Shown here one piece after another: positions 19,822 to 30,172 of a stretch of DNA of 47,459 nt. The position numbers and the translations under genes are program-made. Under the pieces are notes generated by a model that did not search any database, had not been told where the DNA came from, and saw nothing but the letters and a program-made list of their open reading frames with translations. Position 1 is the first letter of the stretch. Every line of letters begins with the position of its first letter. Source of the stretch: Streptomyces huasconensis (GTDB lineage Bacteria > Actinomycetota > Actinomycetes > Streptomycetales > Streptomycetaceae); assembly GCA_004010275.1 (NCBI GenBank), contig RBWT01000043.1, positions 1 through 47,459 of the forward strand, written 5' to 3'.

Positions 19822-20280
19822 TCAGGGCCTTGCGGTGTTCGCATTCGCGTCGCCGGGCGTCTGGCCCGGCAGGCCCTCCAGTGTCCTGACCCTCTCAATC
19901 AGTTCGCTGATGGTGTCGAGGCTCTCGCGGGACAAGCCGGCGGCCCGGAGCGCCACGTGCTGCACCTGGGAATCGCGCAGCGCCGAGAGCAGTTCGAGCT
20001 CCGCGTGCACGGTCGCTGCCACCTCGTCGTCGAAGAAGTAGGCCGGAGGGACGCCGAAGAACTTGGCGATCCCTTCGAGGTGCTTGAGCGTCGGGTTGTC
20101 CCGCCGCCCCCTGCGCAGGAGCCAGATGTAGCTGCCGGAGACGGGTATCCCGGTGTCGGTGATGGCGCGGGCCACTTCCTCGGTGTTGTACGGGCCGCGG
20201 CCGGCGGGAACCACCGTGTCGAACAGATGGTTGAGCTTGTCGGCCAATGAACGCACCGCACCGCTGCCTGAGCTGACCAA
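19822..20280 (-). CDS. XRE-family helix-turn-helix regulator
   Basis: About 152 residues with a helix-turn-helix near the N terminus (NTEEVARAITDTGIPVSGSY then IWLLRRGRRDNPTLKHLEG) and IAKFFGVPPAYFFDDE, the usual continuation in actinobacterial XRE proteins of the ImmA-linked type. A C-terminal helical segment (LSRESLDTISELIERVRTLE) may mediate oligomerisation or peptidase recognition. TTG 20280 is chosen because GGAGG lies 5 bp upstream. The gene diverges from the SARP at 20480, so it may influence both operons. About 80 bp separate it from the ImmA gene. Confidence 0.8.
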   Translation of the reverse strand: MVSSGSGAVRSLADKLNHLFDTVVPAGRGPYNTEEVARAITDTGIPVSGSYIWLLRRGRRDNPTLKHLEGIAKFFGVPPAYFFDDEVAATVHAELELLSALRDSQVQHVALRAAGLSRESLDTISELIERVRTLEGLPGQTPGDANANTARP

Positions 20281-20350
20281 GAGCACCTCCCTACTCGCGA
20301 GGCAATGTATCCGCAACCGCCAGGTGAGTCGATGGCCGGTCAATGCTCTG

Positions 20351-20379
20351 TTGACAGTGTCCAGCCCTCGGACTAGCGT
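20351..20379 (+). promoter_or_regulatory. sigma-70-type promoter for SARP gene
   Basis: TTGACA at 20351-20356 and TAGCGT at 20374-20379 are separated by exactly 17 bp. The consensus -35 and good -10 face the SARP gene at 20480 and imply a leader of about 95 nt. GTCGAGC also repeats at about 20390 and 20446 within the leader. Confidence 0.6.
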
Positions 20380-20479
20380 CCCCCGCCGTGTCGAGCTTTG
20401 ACTCATGTTGGATTCGAGATCAGCGAAAATAAACTTGAGTTGCCGCGTCGAGCGGTTCCCACGTCAGACGAGGGAAGGC

Positions 20480-22541
20480 ATGGAACTGCGCGTACTCGGA
20501 CCGATCGAAGCCCTGGACCACGGCCAGGCCAGGGTGCTGGGCGGCATGCGCCCCAGAACCCTGCTGGCGGCGCTCGTGCTCGCCGGCGACCAGGGGCTGT
20601 CCCAGCGTGAGATCCACCGGGCCCTGTGGGGAACGGCTCCTCCCACCACCGTAAGGGCACAGGTCCACACCTATGTCTCCCGGTTGCGCGGAGCCCTGGG
20701 GGACCAGGCCCAGTTCGTCCGCAAGTCCGATGGGTACGCCCTGTGTCTGCACGGCGTCACCGTGGACTACCGGGAGTTCTTACGACTTTCGACTCAAGGA
20801 CGTGACGCCCTGGTGGCGGGTCGCCAGGAGCAGGGCTCCGGGCTGCTCGCGGCGGCGCTGGGGCAGTGGCGGGGACGTGCGCTCACCGGCGCCACCGAAT
20901 TCCTGGACGGCCAGGAAGGCCCCCGGCTCGACGAGTTACGCCTGGCCGTCCTGGAGGAGAAGGCCGACGCCGATCTCATCCTCGGCCTCGGCCGTCAGGT
21001 CGTCGACGAACTCACCCCGCTCGTCGAGGAGTTCCCCTTCCGGGAACGGCTTCGTGCCCAGCTCATGACCGGGCTCTACCAGTGCGGCCGGCAGGCCGAC
21101 GCCATCGCCGTGTACCAGGAGGGACGTGCTGTACTCGCCGAACACCTCGGCGTGGACCCGGGGGAGGAACTCAACAGCACATTCCACGCCCTTCTCTCCG
21201 GCACCCTGACCGCCCAACCGCCCCGCCCCCTGCCGCGCGCGGCGGGCACGCACCCCCGACGGCGGCGGCCGTGCCGAACTTCCGCCCGCCCTCCTGGACT
21301 TCAACGGGCGCGACGCCGAACTGCGCCTCCTGCGGACTTGGCTGGCCGCCGGCGACAGGCACACCCCCGCGGGACCTGTCGTGATCACCGGCATGGCCGG
21401 CATCGGAAAGAGCGTCCTGGCGGTACGCGCCGCGTCCGAGAACGCCGACGCGTTCCCCGACGGACAGTTCCACGTGTGCTTTCGGGACGCCACCGGCCGC
21501 GCCCGTGACCTCCCCGACGTACTGGACGAGCTCCTCAGCGGCCTCGGGGAGCCACCCGCCCCGCGCGCGGGGCTGGAGGACCGGTTGCGGCTGCTGCGCC
21601 GGAGGCTCGCCGAAGGGCGGCGGCTCGCGGTGCTCGACGACGTCGGTGCCGACGTACCCGTGGACGCCTTGGTCTCCGGGTGTGGGTGCAACCAGCTCCT
21701 GATCACCGGCCGGCCGCGCTTCGCCGACCTGCCCGGCGTCCGGGTGCTGGCGCTCGGCGCGCTGCCGCAGAGCGAGGCCGTCGCCGTGCTGACTGGGATC
21801 GCCGGCCGCACCACCGCGGACGCAGGCGACCGCGCCGCGCTCGAACGGCTCGTCCAGTTCTGCGATCTGCACCCCGGCGCGCTGCGCGCCCTGGCGGCCC
21901 AACTCACCGCCAAGCCCCACTGGACCCCGGCCCGCCTCGCGGACCGGCTGACCGACCCGCGCCGCAACATGCTCGATCTGCTGCGGGTCGGGGGGCTCGA
22001 CGTCGGAGAGTCGCTGCGCCGCCACTACGCCGAACTCGCCGACCCGCTCCGCCGGGCCCTGCGCCGGCTGGCGATGCTCCGGGCGCGCGGCATCTCCGTC
22101 TGGTCGGCCGCGGCTGCCCTCGAACAGTCCCCCAACGACGCCGAGGACCTGCTCGAACAGCTCGTCGACGCCCACATGCTGACCGTAATCGGAAGGGACG
22201 ACGACGGCAGCTTTGTCTTCGGCCTCTCCGGACTGCTGCTGCAAGTTCTCACCGACGAAGCGGAACGCACGGAGCCGGAAGGTGTGCGGACCGCGGTCGT
22301 GGGACGCGTCCTGGCCGCGTGGGAAGCGCTGGACGGCACCGGGCAGGAAACGCGGGAGCCACCGGGGTGCATGGCGGCGCGAGGCATCGAGAGCGCCGGC
22401 GCGCGCTTCGGCACCAGGCTCGTGGCCCTCACCCGACCCCTGCCCGCCGGCCCCTTCGCCACCAGCGCGGAGTTCTGCCGCGCCTATGTGCGCGAACTGC
22501 GCGCGGCCGTCGGCCGCCCCGAATGTATAGCCGAGATATAG
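20480..22541 (+). CDS. AfsR/SARP-family regulator with NB-ARC domain (frameshifted)
   Basis: Cluster-situated activator. The first part is an OmpR-like winged helix (MELRVLGPIEALDHGQARVL, LSQREIHRALWG, TYVSRLRGALGD) followed by a bacterial transcriptional activation domain (about residues 95-245: FPFRERLRAQLMTGLYQCGR, DAIAVYQEGRAVLAEHLGVD). After a frame break near 21250-21285 comes an NB-ARC ATPase module with P-loop VVITGMAGIGKSVLAVRAA and LAVLDDVG. Total about 687 residues. ATG 20480 has GAGGGAAGG upstream. Two TTA leucine codons (20780-20782 and 20936-20938) make translation dependent on the bldA tRNA. It heads the operon running into phzB and likely activates the phenazine genes; target sites are unproven. 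Confidence 0.88.
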
Positions 22542-22624
22542 CGCTCAACCACGCCCGTATAGCGGTGCTTCGCATGATTGCCGCAAGCGATCCATTCACC
22601 CGCCAACTGCCGGAGGGCCCCAAC

Positions 22625-23113
22625 GTGTCTGAAGCAGCACCGAACCACGGGTTCACGGATTCTGCCGAACTCCGAAGCGTCAATCGCGCCACGGTGGAGA
22701 AATACATGAGGACCACCGGGCAGGACCGCCTCGAACGTCACCTGCTGTTCACCGAGGACGGGGAGGGCGGCCTGTGGACCGCAGACACCCCCGGCCCCAT
22801 CGCCATCCGCGGCCGGGACCGGCTCGGCGAGCACGCTGTGTGGTCCCTCAAGTGCTTTCCCGACTGGGTCTGGTTCAACGTCGAGATATTCGAGACGCAG
22901 GACCCCAATCGCTTCTGGGTGGAGTGCGACGGAGAAGGCAAGATCCTGTTTCCCGGATACGCGCCGGGCCACTACAAGAACCACTTCCTCCATTCGTTCC
23001 TGCTCGACAACGGAAAGATCCGGCAGCAGCGGGAATTCATGAATCCCTTCCAGCAACTGCGAGCCCTCGACATCGAGGTGCCGGTCGTCCGGCGGGAGGG
23101 CATCCCCACGTGA
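22625..23113 (+). CDS. phzB: PhzA/PhzB-family phenazine biosynthesis protein
   Basis: Small cytoplasmic NTF2-fold protein (162 residues) that helps condense two aminoketone units during phenazine ring assembly. The family pattern is clear: VNRATVEKYMRTTGQDRLER, HLLFTEDGEGGLWT, CFPDWVWFNVEIFETQDPN, FWVECDGEGKILFPGY, HYKNHFLHSFLLDNGKI and REFMNPFQQLRAL. GTG 22625 has CGGAGGG 8 bp upstream. A single PhzA/B copy is usual in Streptomyces, against the phzA-phzB pair of Pseudomonas. It lies 83 bp after the SARP stop and overlaps the next gene by 4 bp. Frame intact. Confidence 0.95.
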   Translation: MSEAAPNHGFTDSAELRSVNRATVEKYMRTTGQDRLERHLLFTEDGEGGLWTADTPGPIAIRGRDRLGEHAVWSLKCFPDWVWFNVEIFETQDPNRFWVECDGEGKILFPGYAPGHYKNHFLHSFLLDNGKIRQQREFMNPFQQLRALDIEVPVVRREGIPT

Positions 23114-23451
23114 GGGCCATGATCGCGTGGTGGGACCTCACCGAGTCCACCCAGAGTGTTGAGAGCCTGCGCACCTTCCTCCGCGACGAGGCCGTCGACG
23201 CCTGGTCCGAGCAGCCCGGCCTGGTGCTCAAGCTCTGGATCGCCGACGACGAGAACAACCGCTGGGGCGCCGTCCTGCTGTGGGAGTCCGCCGAGGCCGC
23301 GGCACCGCCCCACCCCCGCAGCGCGGCCGAGCTGATCGGCTACCCGCCCATCCACCGCACCTGGTTCGACATCGAGGCCACGGTCGAAGGACGGCACGCG
23401 ATCCCCGCGCTCGCCGGCCTCGGCCGGGCACTGGAGGCACTGGACCGATGA
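23110..23451 (+). CDS. YdhR-like dimeric alpha-beta barrel protein
   Basis: A 113-residue protein starting at GTG 23110 (ribosome site GGGAGGG; overlap GTGA with phzB), or at ATG 23119. It reads MIAWWDLTESTQSVESLR, WSEQPGLVLKLWIADDEN and WGAVLLWESAEA, the pattern of YdhR-like putative monooxygenases with a dimeric ferredoxin-like fold. No cofactor site is visible. Coupling to phzB upstream and phzG downstream (ATGA overlap) ties it to phenazine assembly; it might assist oxidation or ring closure, or bind a reactive intermediate. Role not established. Frame intact. Confidence 0.75.
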   Translation: MRAMIAWWDLTESTQSVESLRTFLRDEAVDAWSEQPGLVLKLWIADDENNRWGAVLLWESAEAAAPPHPRSAAELIGYPPIHRTWFDIEATVEGRHAIPALAGLGRALEALDR

Positions 23452-24072
23452 CCACGTCCGTCACCACCGGTGCGGCTCCGATGGAGCCCGCCGAATTCCG
23501 GATACCGCCCCCGCACCCCCTGCCCCTCCTGGGGACCTGGCTCGACGCGCCCGCGGAGCAGGTGCGCGACCCGGGCGCTCTCGCGCTCGGCGACCGCCGG
23601 AGAGGACGGCCGCGTCTCCAACCGGATCGTCCAGCTCACCGCGCTCACCGACACCGGTCTGGTCTTCACCAGCCATCGCGGCAGCCGCAAGGCACGCGAA
23701 CTCGCCGTCCGACCCTGGGCGTCCGGCGTTCTCCACTGGCGTGAGACGGGTCGGCAGGTCAGCATCTCCGGCCCCGTCGAGCAGCTCACCGACGCCGAAT
23801 CGGACGCCCTGTGGGCAGCCCGGCCCGTCACCACCCACGCCATGTCGGTCGCCTCCCGGCAGAGCGAGGTCCTGGAGGACGTCGAGGCGTTGCGCGCCGA
23901 GGCCGAACGGCTGGCGGCCCTGGGGCCGCTGCCCCGGCCGGACGCGTACGTCGGCTACCGGCTGATCGCGCACTCCGTGGAGTTCTGGGAGTCCAGCCCG
24001 GACCGGCTCCACCGGCGGCTGCGCTACGACCTGAAGGACGGAGACTGGTCGGCCCTGAGGCTCCAGCCGTGA
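23448..24072 (+). CDS. phzG: PhzG, FMN-dependent pyridoxamine-oxidase-fold enzyme (frameshifted)
   Basis: Flavin enzyme that oxidises hexahydro- or tetrahydrophenazine intermediates to the aromatic phenazine carboxylate. The N terminus (MEPAEFRIPPPHPLPLLGTW) and the body (GEDGRVSNRIVQLTALTDTG, LVFTSHRGSRKARELA, HWRETGRQVSISGPVEQL, EFWESSPDRLHRRLRYD) are in different frames; one extra G at about 23595 (CTCGGCGACC for CTCGCGACC) separates them. The total of 625 bp fits a one-base insertion in a 207-residue gene. The FMN-binding segment SNRIVQL and the C-terminal WSALRLQP are conserved for PhzG/PdxH. It overlaps its neighbours at both ends. I treat the break as an assembly error. Confidence 0.9.
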
Positions 24073-25304
24073 CCCCGGCCCATGCGGTGGCCGGCGGTGC
24101 TCCGCCGGCCACCGCCGCCGGGCGCGGCCGCACCGTCCTGGTCCTCTGCTTCGCCGTCATCGTCTTCGACGGCTACGACCTGATCGTCTACGGTGCCGTC
24201 CTGCCCGAACTGCTGCGCTACGAGCCCTGGGGCCTCGAACCCGCCCAGGCAGGTGCCATCGGTTCCTACGCCGCCGCCGGCATGCTGGCCGGAGCCCTCG
24301 GCGCGGGCGCGCTGGCCGGGCGTCTCGGACAGCGGCGCATCCTGCTCATCGGCGTGGCCTGGTTCTCCACCGCCATGGCGGCCTGCGCCGTGGCGACGTC
24401 CGCCGAGGCCTTCGGACTTTGCCGCGCTCTCGGCGGGATCGGACTCGGAGCGGTGATGCCCATGGCCGTCGCGCTGACCGCTGACCACTCCGACCCCCGC
24501 CACCGCGGCCGCAGCAACGCCCTGATGTTCTCGGGCTACTCGGTCGGCGGGATCCTCGCCGCCGCGCTCGCCGTCTGGCTGCTGCCTCGGCTCGGCTTCC
24601 GCGCGCTGTTCTGGGCCGGGGCGACGCCTCTGCTGTTCCTGCCGGTGCTCGCCCGTCTCCTTCCCCGGGACTCGCGCCGCGCCACGGCCGGGCAGCCGGC
24701 CGCGTACCGTGCCCGCGGCGCCTTTGGCGAGCTGCTCTCCGCGCGGCACCGGTTCCCGGCCGTGCTGTTCGCCGTGATCAGTTTCTTCGGTCTGCTGCTC
24801 GTGTATGGCCTCAATGTCTGGCTTCCCCGGATCATGCAGGCCGCCGGCCATCCGCTGACCGACTCCCTGTTCTTCCTGGCCGTCCTCAACGCCGGCGCCA
24901 TCGCCGGAACACTCGTCTCCGCCCCGCTCGGCGACCGGGTGGGCATGCGACCGGTGATCGCCGTCGCCTTCGTCCTCGCCGGGGGATCGATCCTGCTCCT
25001 CGCCACCGCGCACGCCCCACCCGTGCTCCACGCCCTCACCGCCGTCGCCGGCTTCGGCACGATCGGCACACAGATCCTCGTCAACGGCCATGTGGCCACG
25101 CACTTTCCCGCACCGCTGCGCGCCGCCGCCCTCAGCTGGACCTTGGGCGTCGGCAGGCTCGGTGCCATCGCGGGCCCCGCCTTCGGCGGTCTCCTCGCCT
25201 CGTCGGGCGCCGGAGTCGAGTGGAACTTCTACGCCTTCGCGGCGCCCGCGGCGCTGACCGCCGGCCTCGTCCTCCTGCTGCCCACCCGCAGTGGCGCTCC
25301 GTGA
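24069..25304 (+). CDS. MFS transporter, aromatic acid:H+ symporter (AAHS) type
   Basis: A 411-residue protein with twelve helices, starting at GTG 24069 (GTGA overlap with phzG). The first helix contains VIVFDGYDLIVYGAVLPELL, the DGYD signature of PcaK/BenK-like aromatic-acid transporters; loop motifs GRLGQRR and GDRVGMRP lie after helices 2 and 8. Family members import benzoates or hydroxybenzoates, but an export or resistance role for phenazine carboxylates is plausible here given its place inside the phz operon. Direction cannot be read from sequence. Frame intact. Confidence 0.88.
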   Translation: MTPAHAVAGGAPPATAAGRGRTVLVLCFAVIVFDGYDLIVYGAVLPELLRYEPWGLEPAQAGAIGSYAAAGMLAGALGAGALAGRLGQRRILLIGVAWFSTAMAACAVATSAEAFGLCRALGGIGLGAVMPMAVALTADHSDPRHRGRSNALMFSGYSVGGILAAALAVWLLPRLGFRALFWAGATPLLFLPVLARLLPRDSRRATAGQPAAYRARGAFGELLSARHRFPAVLFAVISFFGLLLVYGLNVWLPRIMQAAGHPLTDSLFFLAVLNAGAIAGTLVSAPLGDRVGMRPVIAVAFVLAGGSILLLATAHAPPVLHALTAVAGFGTIGTQILVNGHVATHFPAPLRAAALSWTLGVGRLGAIAGPAFGGLLASSGAGVEWNFYAFAAPAALTAGLVLLLPTRSGAP

Positions 25305-25365
25305 CACCGCCGTACCCCGCCGGTGGCCCCGTACCCCCACCCACGACCGATGGGATGCCCTGACC

Positions 25366-26202
25366 ATGCATCAGTACCTCGTGGCCGACGCCTTCACCAA
25401 CACCCCCCTGGAGGGCAACCCGGTCGCCGTCTTCCTGGACGCCGCGGACCTCTCCGACGCCCGTATGCAGCGCATCGCGCGGGAGATGAACCTCTCCGAG
25501 ACCACGTTCGTCCTGCCCCCCACCAACGGCGCCGACGCCCGAATCCGGATCTTCACCCCGGTCAACGAACTGCCCTTCGCCGGCCACCCCATGCTGGGCA
25601 CCGCCCAGGTACTCGGTGAGCGGTGGAGCGTCGACCGGCTCCGCCTGGAGACCGCGATGGGCGACATCCCCGTGAAGCTGGAACGCACGGGCGACCGGAT
25701 CACCCGCATCCGCATGGGGCAGCCGATCCCCGTCTGGGAGCCCTACGAGAAGACCGCCGAACTCCTCGATGCGCTTGGCCTCGCCGAGTCCACGCTTCCG
25801 GTGGAGGTCTACCGCAACGGCCCGCGCCACGTCCTGGTCGGCCTCGACAGCATCGAGGCCCTGGCGGCCCTGCGACCGGACCACCGGGCGCTGAGCGGCT
25901 TCCCCGACATGGCGGCCAACTGTTTCGCCGGCAGCGGCCGGCACTGGCGCAGCCGCATGTTCTCGCCCGCCTACGGCGTGGTCGAGGACGCCGCCACCGG
26001 CTCCGCGTCCGGGCCGCTCGCCATCCACCTCGCCCGCCATGGGCTCATCGAGGACGACACGGAGATCGAGATCGTGCAGGGGGCCTGGATGGGCCGCCCG
26101 TCCACCATGTACGCCAGGGCCGTCCGGGACGGCCACCGGGTGACCGCCGTGGAGATGAGCGGCAGCGCGGTCACCGTCGCCCGTGGAACCCTGCTCGCCT
26201 GA
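25366..26202 (+). CDS. phzF: PhzF, trans-2,3-dihydro-3-hydroxyanthranilate isomerase
   Basis: Isomerises DHHA to the aminoketone that dimerises into the phenazine skeleton. The 278-residue protein keeps the key positions known from the Pseudomonas enzyme at identical numbers: Glu45 in MNLSETTFVL, His74 in ELPFAGHPMLGTA and Asp208 in VVEDAATGSASGPLA. ATG 25366 opens MHQYLVADAFTNTPLEGNPV, the typical N terminus. It lies 61 bp after the MFS gene and 35 bp before the LAL regulator. Frame intact, with full family length, so it should be active. Confidence 0.97.
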   Translation: MHQYLVADAFTNTPLEGNPVAVFLDAADLSDARMQRIAREMNLSETTFVLPPTNGADARIRIFTPVNELPFAGHPMLGTAQVLGERWSVDRLRLETAMGDIPVKLERTGDRITRIRMGQPIPVWEPYEKTAELLDALGLAESTLPVEVYRNGPRHVLVGLDSIEALAALRPDHRALSGFPDMAANCFAGSGRHWRSRMFSPAYGVVEDAATGSASGPLAIHLARHGLIEDDTEIEIVQGAWMGRPSTMYARAVRDGHRVTAVEMSGSAVTVARGTLLA

Positions 26203-26237
26203 CGCCCGGCCAGCGGGGGAAGGAAACACACAGAGAG

Positions 26238-28877
26238 ATGCCACGGCGCAACGCCCTTGCCGGCCACTGGATCACAGTGGCCCGAGACCGCGAACTCGAC
26301 TACATCCATCAGGCGCTCGCGACCACGCGAGGCGTGCTTCTCACCGGCGAATGGGGGGTGGGCAAGAGCCGGCTCCTGCAGGCCGCGCTGGAACGGGCCG
26401 CGGCGACAGGCGCCCGTACGCTCAGAGTGAGCGGAGCCGTCCCCGTCGGCAGCTCCGGGTCGCTCGCGGAGTGCCTGGAGGACCGGATCGCCGAGGACGG
26501 GAGCCGGGAGGAACCACCGCTGGTACTCGGCCTGGACGACGCCCACCTCGTCGACCCCGTCGTCGCGGCCTCCTTGTACGCACTCGTCCGCGGGGGCCGG
26601 GTGCGGCTCGTCGCCTCCGCGCTCTCCGGTGTGGCCCTGCCACCCGGCATGAGCATGCTCTGGGTCGAGCGCCTCGTCGAGCGGCTGGACGTCCCGCACT
26701 TCGCCCGGACCGGGGCGGCCAAGGTGCTCCGGGCGCGGCTCGCGGACAGCTGTCCGCCGACGCGCTGGAACGGCTCTGGTCGGCCACCCGCGGCAACGCA
26801 CTGCTGCTGCGCGAACTCACCGACGCCGGGCTCGCCCGGGGCGCGCTGCGGGAGGAGGACGGGATCTGGCAGTGGCACGGGGAGTTGCCCGCCGAGCCGG
26901 CCGGCCGGCTCGGTGCCCTGATCCAGCTGCGGCTCGGCGGGCTGCGTCTGGACGAGCGGGAACTCCTCCAGCTCGTGGCGCTCGCGGAACCCCTGGAGGC
27001 CGACCTGGCCGGCGTCGCCGGTCTGGGCCGCGCCGCCGAGTCCCTCAACCGCAGCGGCCTCGTCGTCACCGAACGCTCCGGCAGGCGGCTCCGGCTCCGG
27101 CTGGTCTATCCGCTCTACTCCGCCGTCGTCCTGCGCGCCCTGCCAGAACTCGCCGGACGCCGACTGCGGCGCCAGCTCGCCGACGTGATCGAGGCGACCG
27201 GCACGCGCCGCCACGACGACGTGCCCCGCATGGTCGGGCTCCGGCTCGCCGCCGGGCAGACCCCATCCGCCGAGCAACTGGTGACGGCGGCCAAAGCGGC
27301 CTTGCGGGCCCACGACTTCGACCGCGCCGAGGAGCTGGCCTCACTCGCCCTGCCGCAGGCCCGCACCCAGGCCACTGCCACCGGCGCCCGGCTGGTCCTC
27401 GGCCAGGCGCTGGAAGACCGGGGCAGGCACCCCGAGGCGGACCGCGTCCTCGCCGAGGTGCCCGAGCCCCATCAGGCCGGATCGGCCGAACTCACCGCCG
27501 TCCGGGCGGTCAACATGGCATTCGGTCTCGGCCGGCTGTCCGAGGCCGTCGGCGTCGTCGAACGCGGCCTCGGCGAGACCCGCGGCCCGGACCGGCTGCC
27601 GCTCCACGGTGCCCGCAGTCTCCTCGGCCTGCTCGACGACCGGTTCACCGAGGTCGTCGAGGCCGCCGCCACCCTGGACGCTGGTGCGGACCGTCCCGCC
27701 GGCCTCGTCACCGTCCCGGCCGCCTTCGCGAGTGTGGAACTGGGCGACCCCGCAGCGGCGTTGACGCGGGCACTACTCGCCCCGGAGGCCCGAGAGCAGC
27801 ACCGGTTCGTCGGGGCCGCCGCTCAGTGGGTCGGCGCCTACGCCACCCTGCACACCACCGGCGTGGCCGACGCCGCCGCCCGGCTCGGCGCCATGCGCTG
27901 GTGGGACGAGGGCGATCCACGCGAACGCGTACGATCGCGCTGCTGCGCGACCCGGCTGCACCGCGCCCGCGGCAACCGGGCCGCCGCCGTCGAGGAACTG
28001 CGCCGGGCCGGCGCCCAGGAGGCGTCGCCGGACTGGCTCACCACCCGGCCCTGGTTGCTGGCCCAGCTCGCGGCCGCCCTGGCGGAGGCGGACGAGCATG
28101 CCGAGGCCCGTCCGCACTCTCGTCGAGGTGCGGGCCCTGCAGGACCGGGCCGTGTGTTACCCTCTGGCCCGCGACGGTGCCGCGCTTGAGGCCGCCGTCG
28201 TGGCGGCCCATGTGGGGGACCGGGCCAAGGCGGTCCGCCGGGCGACGGCGTTCGCCGCGTCGGCGGGCGCGGTCGGCCGGTGGGCCCAGGCGGTCGCCGC
28301 CCTCCATCTCGCCGCCCGGCTGGGCGCCGCGGACGAGGCCGCCGCTCTGCTGCCGGACACCGCCGTCCTCAGCGGTACGACGGCCCTGCAGGCTCGGCAC
28401 GTCCGGGCCTTGGCGTGCTGGGACGGTGCCGCTCTGGACGAGGTCGCCGAGTCCCACGCCGCTCTCGGCTTCCTGCCGTTGGCCGCGGAGACCGCCGCCC
28501 AGGCCGCACGCGCCCACCGGGCCGTCGGCAACCACCGCGGACGCCGGGCCGCCTGGGCAGTGTGTCGTGAGCACCTCGCCGCCTTCGGCGGGAGACTGCC
28601 CGCCTGGGTGAAGGACGAGGAGCGCGGCCACAGCGTCCCCCTCGGCGGCTCGCTGACCGTACGGGAACGGGAGGTGTCCGCCCTGGTCGCCGCCGGGCTG
28701 ACCAACCAGGAGGTGGCCGACCGGCTCCATGTGTCGGTGCGCACGGTCGAGAACCATCTGCACCGGACGTACGGCAAGCTCGGGATCACGACCCGCTCCG
28801 AGCTGGCCGGGCGGCTCGTCCCGCCGGACGGCGGCAGCCCGGATGCCTGCGCCGCCCCGGCGGGCCGTCACTGCTGA
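26238..28877 (+). CDS. LuxR-family LAL-type ATPase regulator (frameshifted)
   Basis: Large (about 880 residues) cluster-situated activator. Near the N terminus is an AAA/NB-ARC Walker A in VLLTGEWGVGKSRLLQAAL and a Walker B in PLVLGLDDAHLVD; a long helical (TPR-like) middle follows; the C terminus is a LuxR helix-turn-helix, LTVREREVSALVAAGLTNQE then VADRLHVSVRTVENHLHRTY. Two compensating frame breaks lie near 26750 (before LSADALERLWSATRGN) and near 28115. ATG 26238 has an AGAGAG-like site. The gene ends 21 bp from the convergent phzC end. LALs commonly activate antibiotic clusters; its targets here probably include the adjacent phz operon, but no binding site is proven. Confidence 0.88.
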
Positions 28878-28898
28878 CGGCTCGCCCGGGCGCGGCGG

Positions 28899-30172
28899 CT
28901 ACGCGGCATCCGGTCCCAGGGTGGTCCGGGACCGTGCCGCGAAGTCCGCGGTGAGCCGCGCCACCTCCAGCGACTGGCCCCGGTTCAGCCGCGGATCACA
29001 GGCGGACTCGTAGCGGGCGGGCAGATCACCCAGGCCCACACCGGGGTCGCCGCCCACGCACTCGGTCACCTCACGGCCCGTCATCTCCAAGTGGACGCCG
29101 CCCGCGTGGGTACCGAGCGTCTGGTGCACCTCGAAGAAGCCGGCGATCTCGTCGACGACGTCCCTCACGCGCCGGGTCTTGTGGCCGGAAGGCGCGGTGA
29201 AGGTGTTGCCGTGCATCGGATCGCACACCCAGCCGACCACGGCCCCGGACGCGGTGACGCGCTCCACCAGCTCCGGCAGCACCCCGCGCACCTGGTCCGC
29301 GCCCATCCGTACGACGAAGGTGAGCCGCCCCGGCTGCCGTTCCGGGTCGAGCCGGCGCACCAGTTCCAGCGTCTCCTCCACGGTGGCGCGGGGGCCCAGT
29401 TTCACCGCCACGGGGTTGGCGATGCGGCTGAGGTAGTCGATGTGCGCGCCGTCGGCCGACGGGTGCGCTCGCCCGCCCACAGCAGATGCCCGGAGCCCGC
29501 ATAGGAGTCACCGCTGCGGGGATCGACCCGGGTGAGCGGCTGTTCGTAGTCGAGGAGCAAAGCCTCGTGGGAGACGAACAGTTCCCGTGGCGGCCGCACG
29601 CCCACGGGCACGCCGGCGGGCGGCTCCCATGCCGGGGCGAGTGCCCTGATGCTGTTGAGGGTGGCCGCCGAGGCCCCGTACACGCGCAGCATCCGGTACG
29701 GGTTGGGGGTGCGCAGCGCCGGCGAGAACTCCAGGCCGTTGACCGCGTCACCCCGGTAGGCGGGCAGGGTGGCACCGTCGCGCTCCTCGGTCGGCAGGGA
29801 CCGGGGCTTGGCGTACTGCCCGGCGATCCGGCCCACCGTGACGACCGGCAGCTCCGTACCCGCCGACAGCGTCGTCGCCATGGTGAAGAGCGTGTCGAGG
29901 GTGGCGGCCACGGACCCGGCCGTCAGGGCGTCGAAGGTCTCGGCGCAGTCACCGCCCTGGAGGAGGAAGGCCTCCCCCCGCGCCACCGCCGCCAGCCGGC
30001 TCCTGAGCCGGTCGCACTCGGAGGGCAGGACGAGCGGCAGATAGCCGGCCAGGCGCTCGGTGACGTCGCGCACGGCATCGTCGTCCTGCCAGCCGGGCGG
30101 CTGCGCCACGGGAGGGGTGACGGCGGTGCCGAGCGCCGGACCACCCGCGGTGGTGATCAGGGAGGAACTCAT
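28899..30172 (-). CDS. phzC: PhzC, class II DAHP synthase (frameshifted)
   Basis: First shikimate-pathway enzyme, condensing phosphoenolpyruvate and erythrose 4-phosphate; the phz copy boosts chorismate supply. Class II motifs: FLLQGGDCAETFDALT, VVTVGRIAGQYAKPRS, LFVSHEALLLDYEQPLTR, SGHLLWAGERTR, HIDYLSRIANPVAVKLGP, VVGWVCDPMHGNTF and GVHLEMTGREVTECVGG, including the metal-binding Cys, His and Glu. A missing base near 29460 separates the two halves. The start overlaps the phzE stop (ATGA). It is the last gene of the leftward operon and converges on the LAL gene. Confidence 0.94.

Noticed and set aside
23448..24072. phzG as a pseudogene
   Set aside because: One extra G explains the break and both halves are fully conserved; similar breaks occur in essential-type genes nearby.
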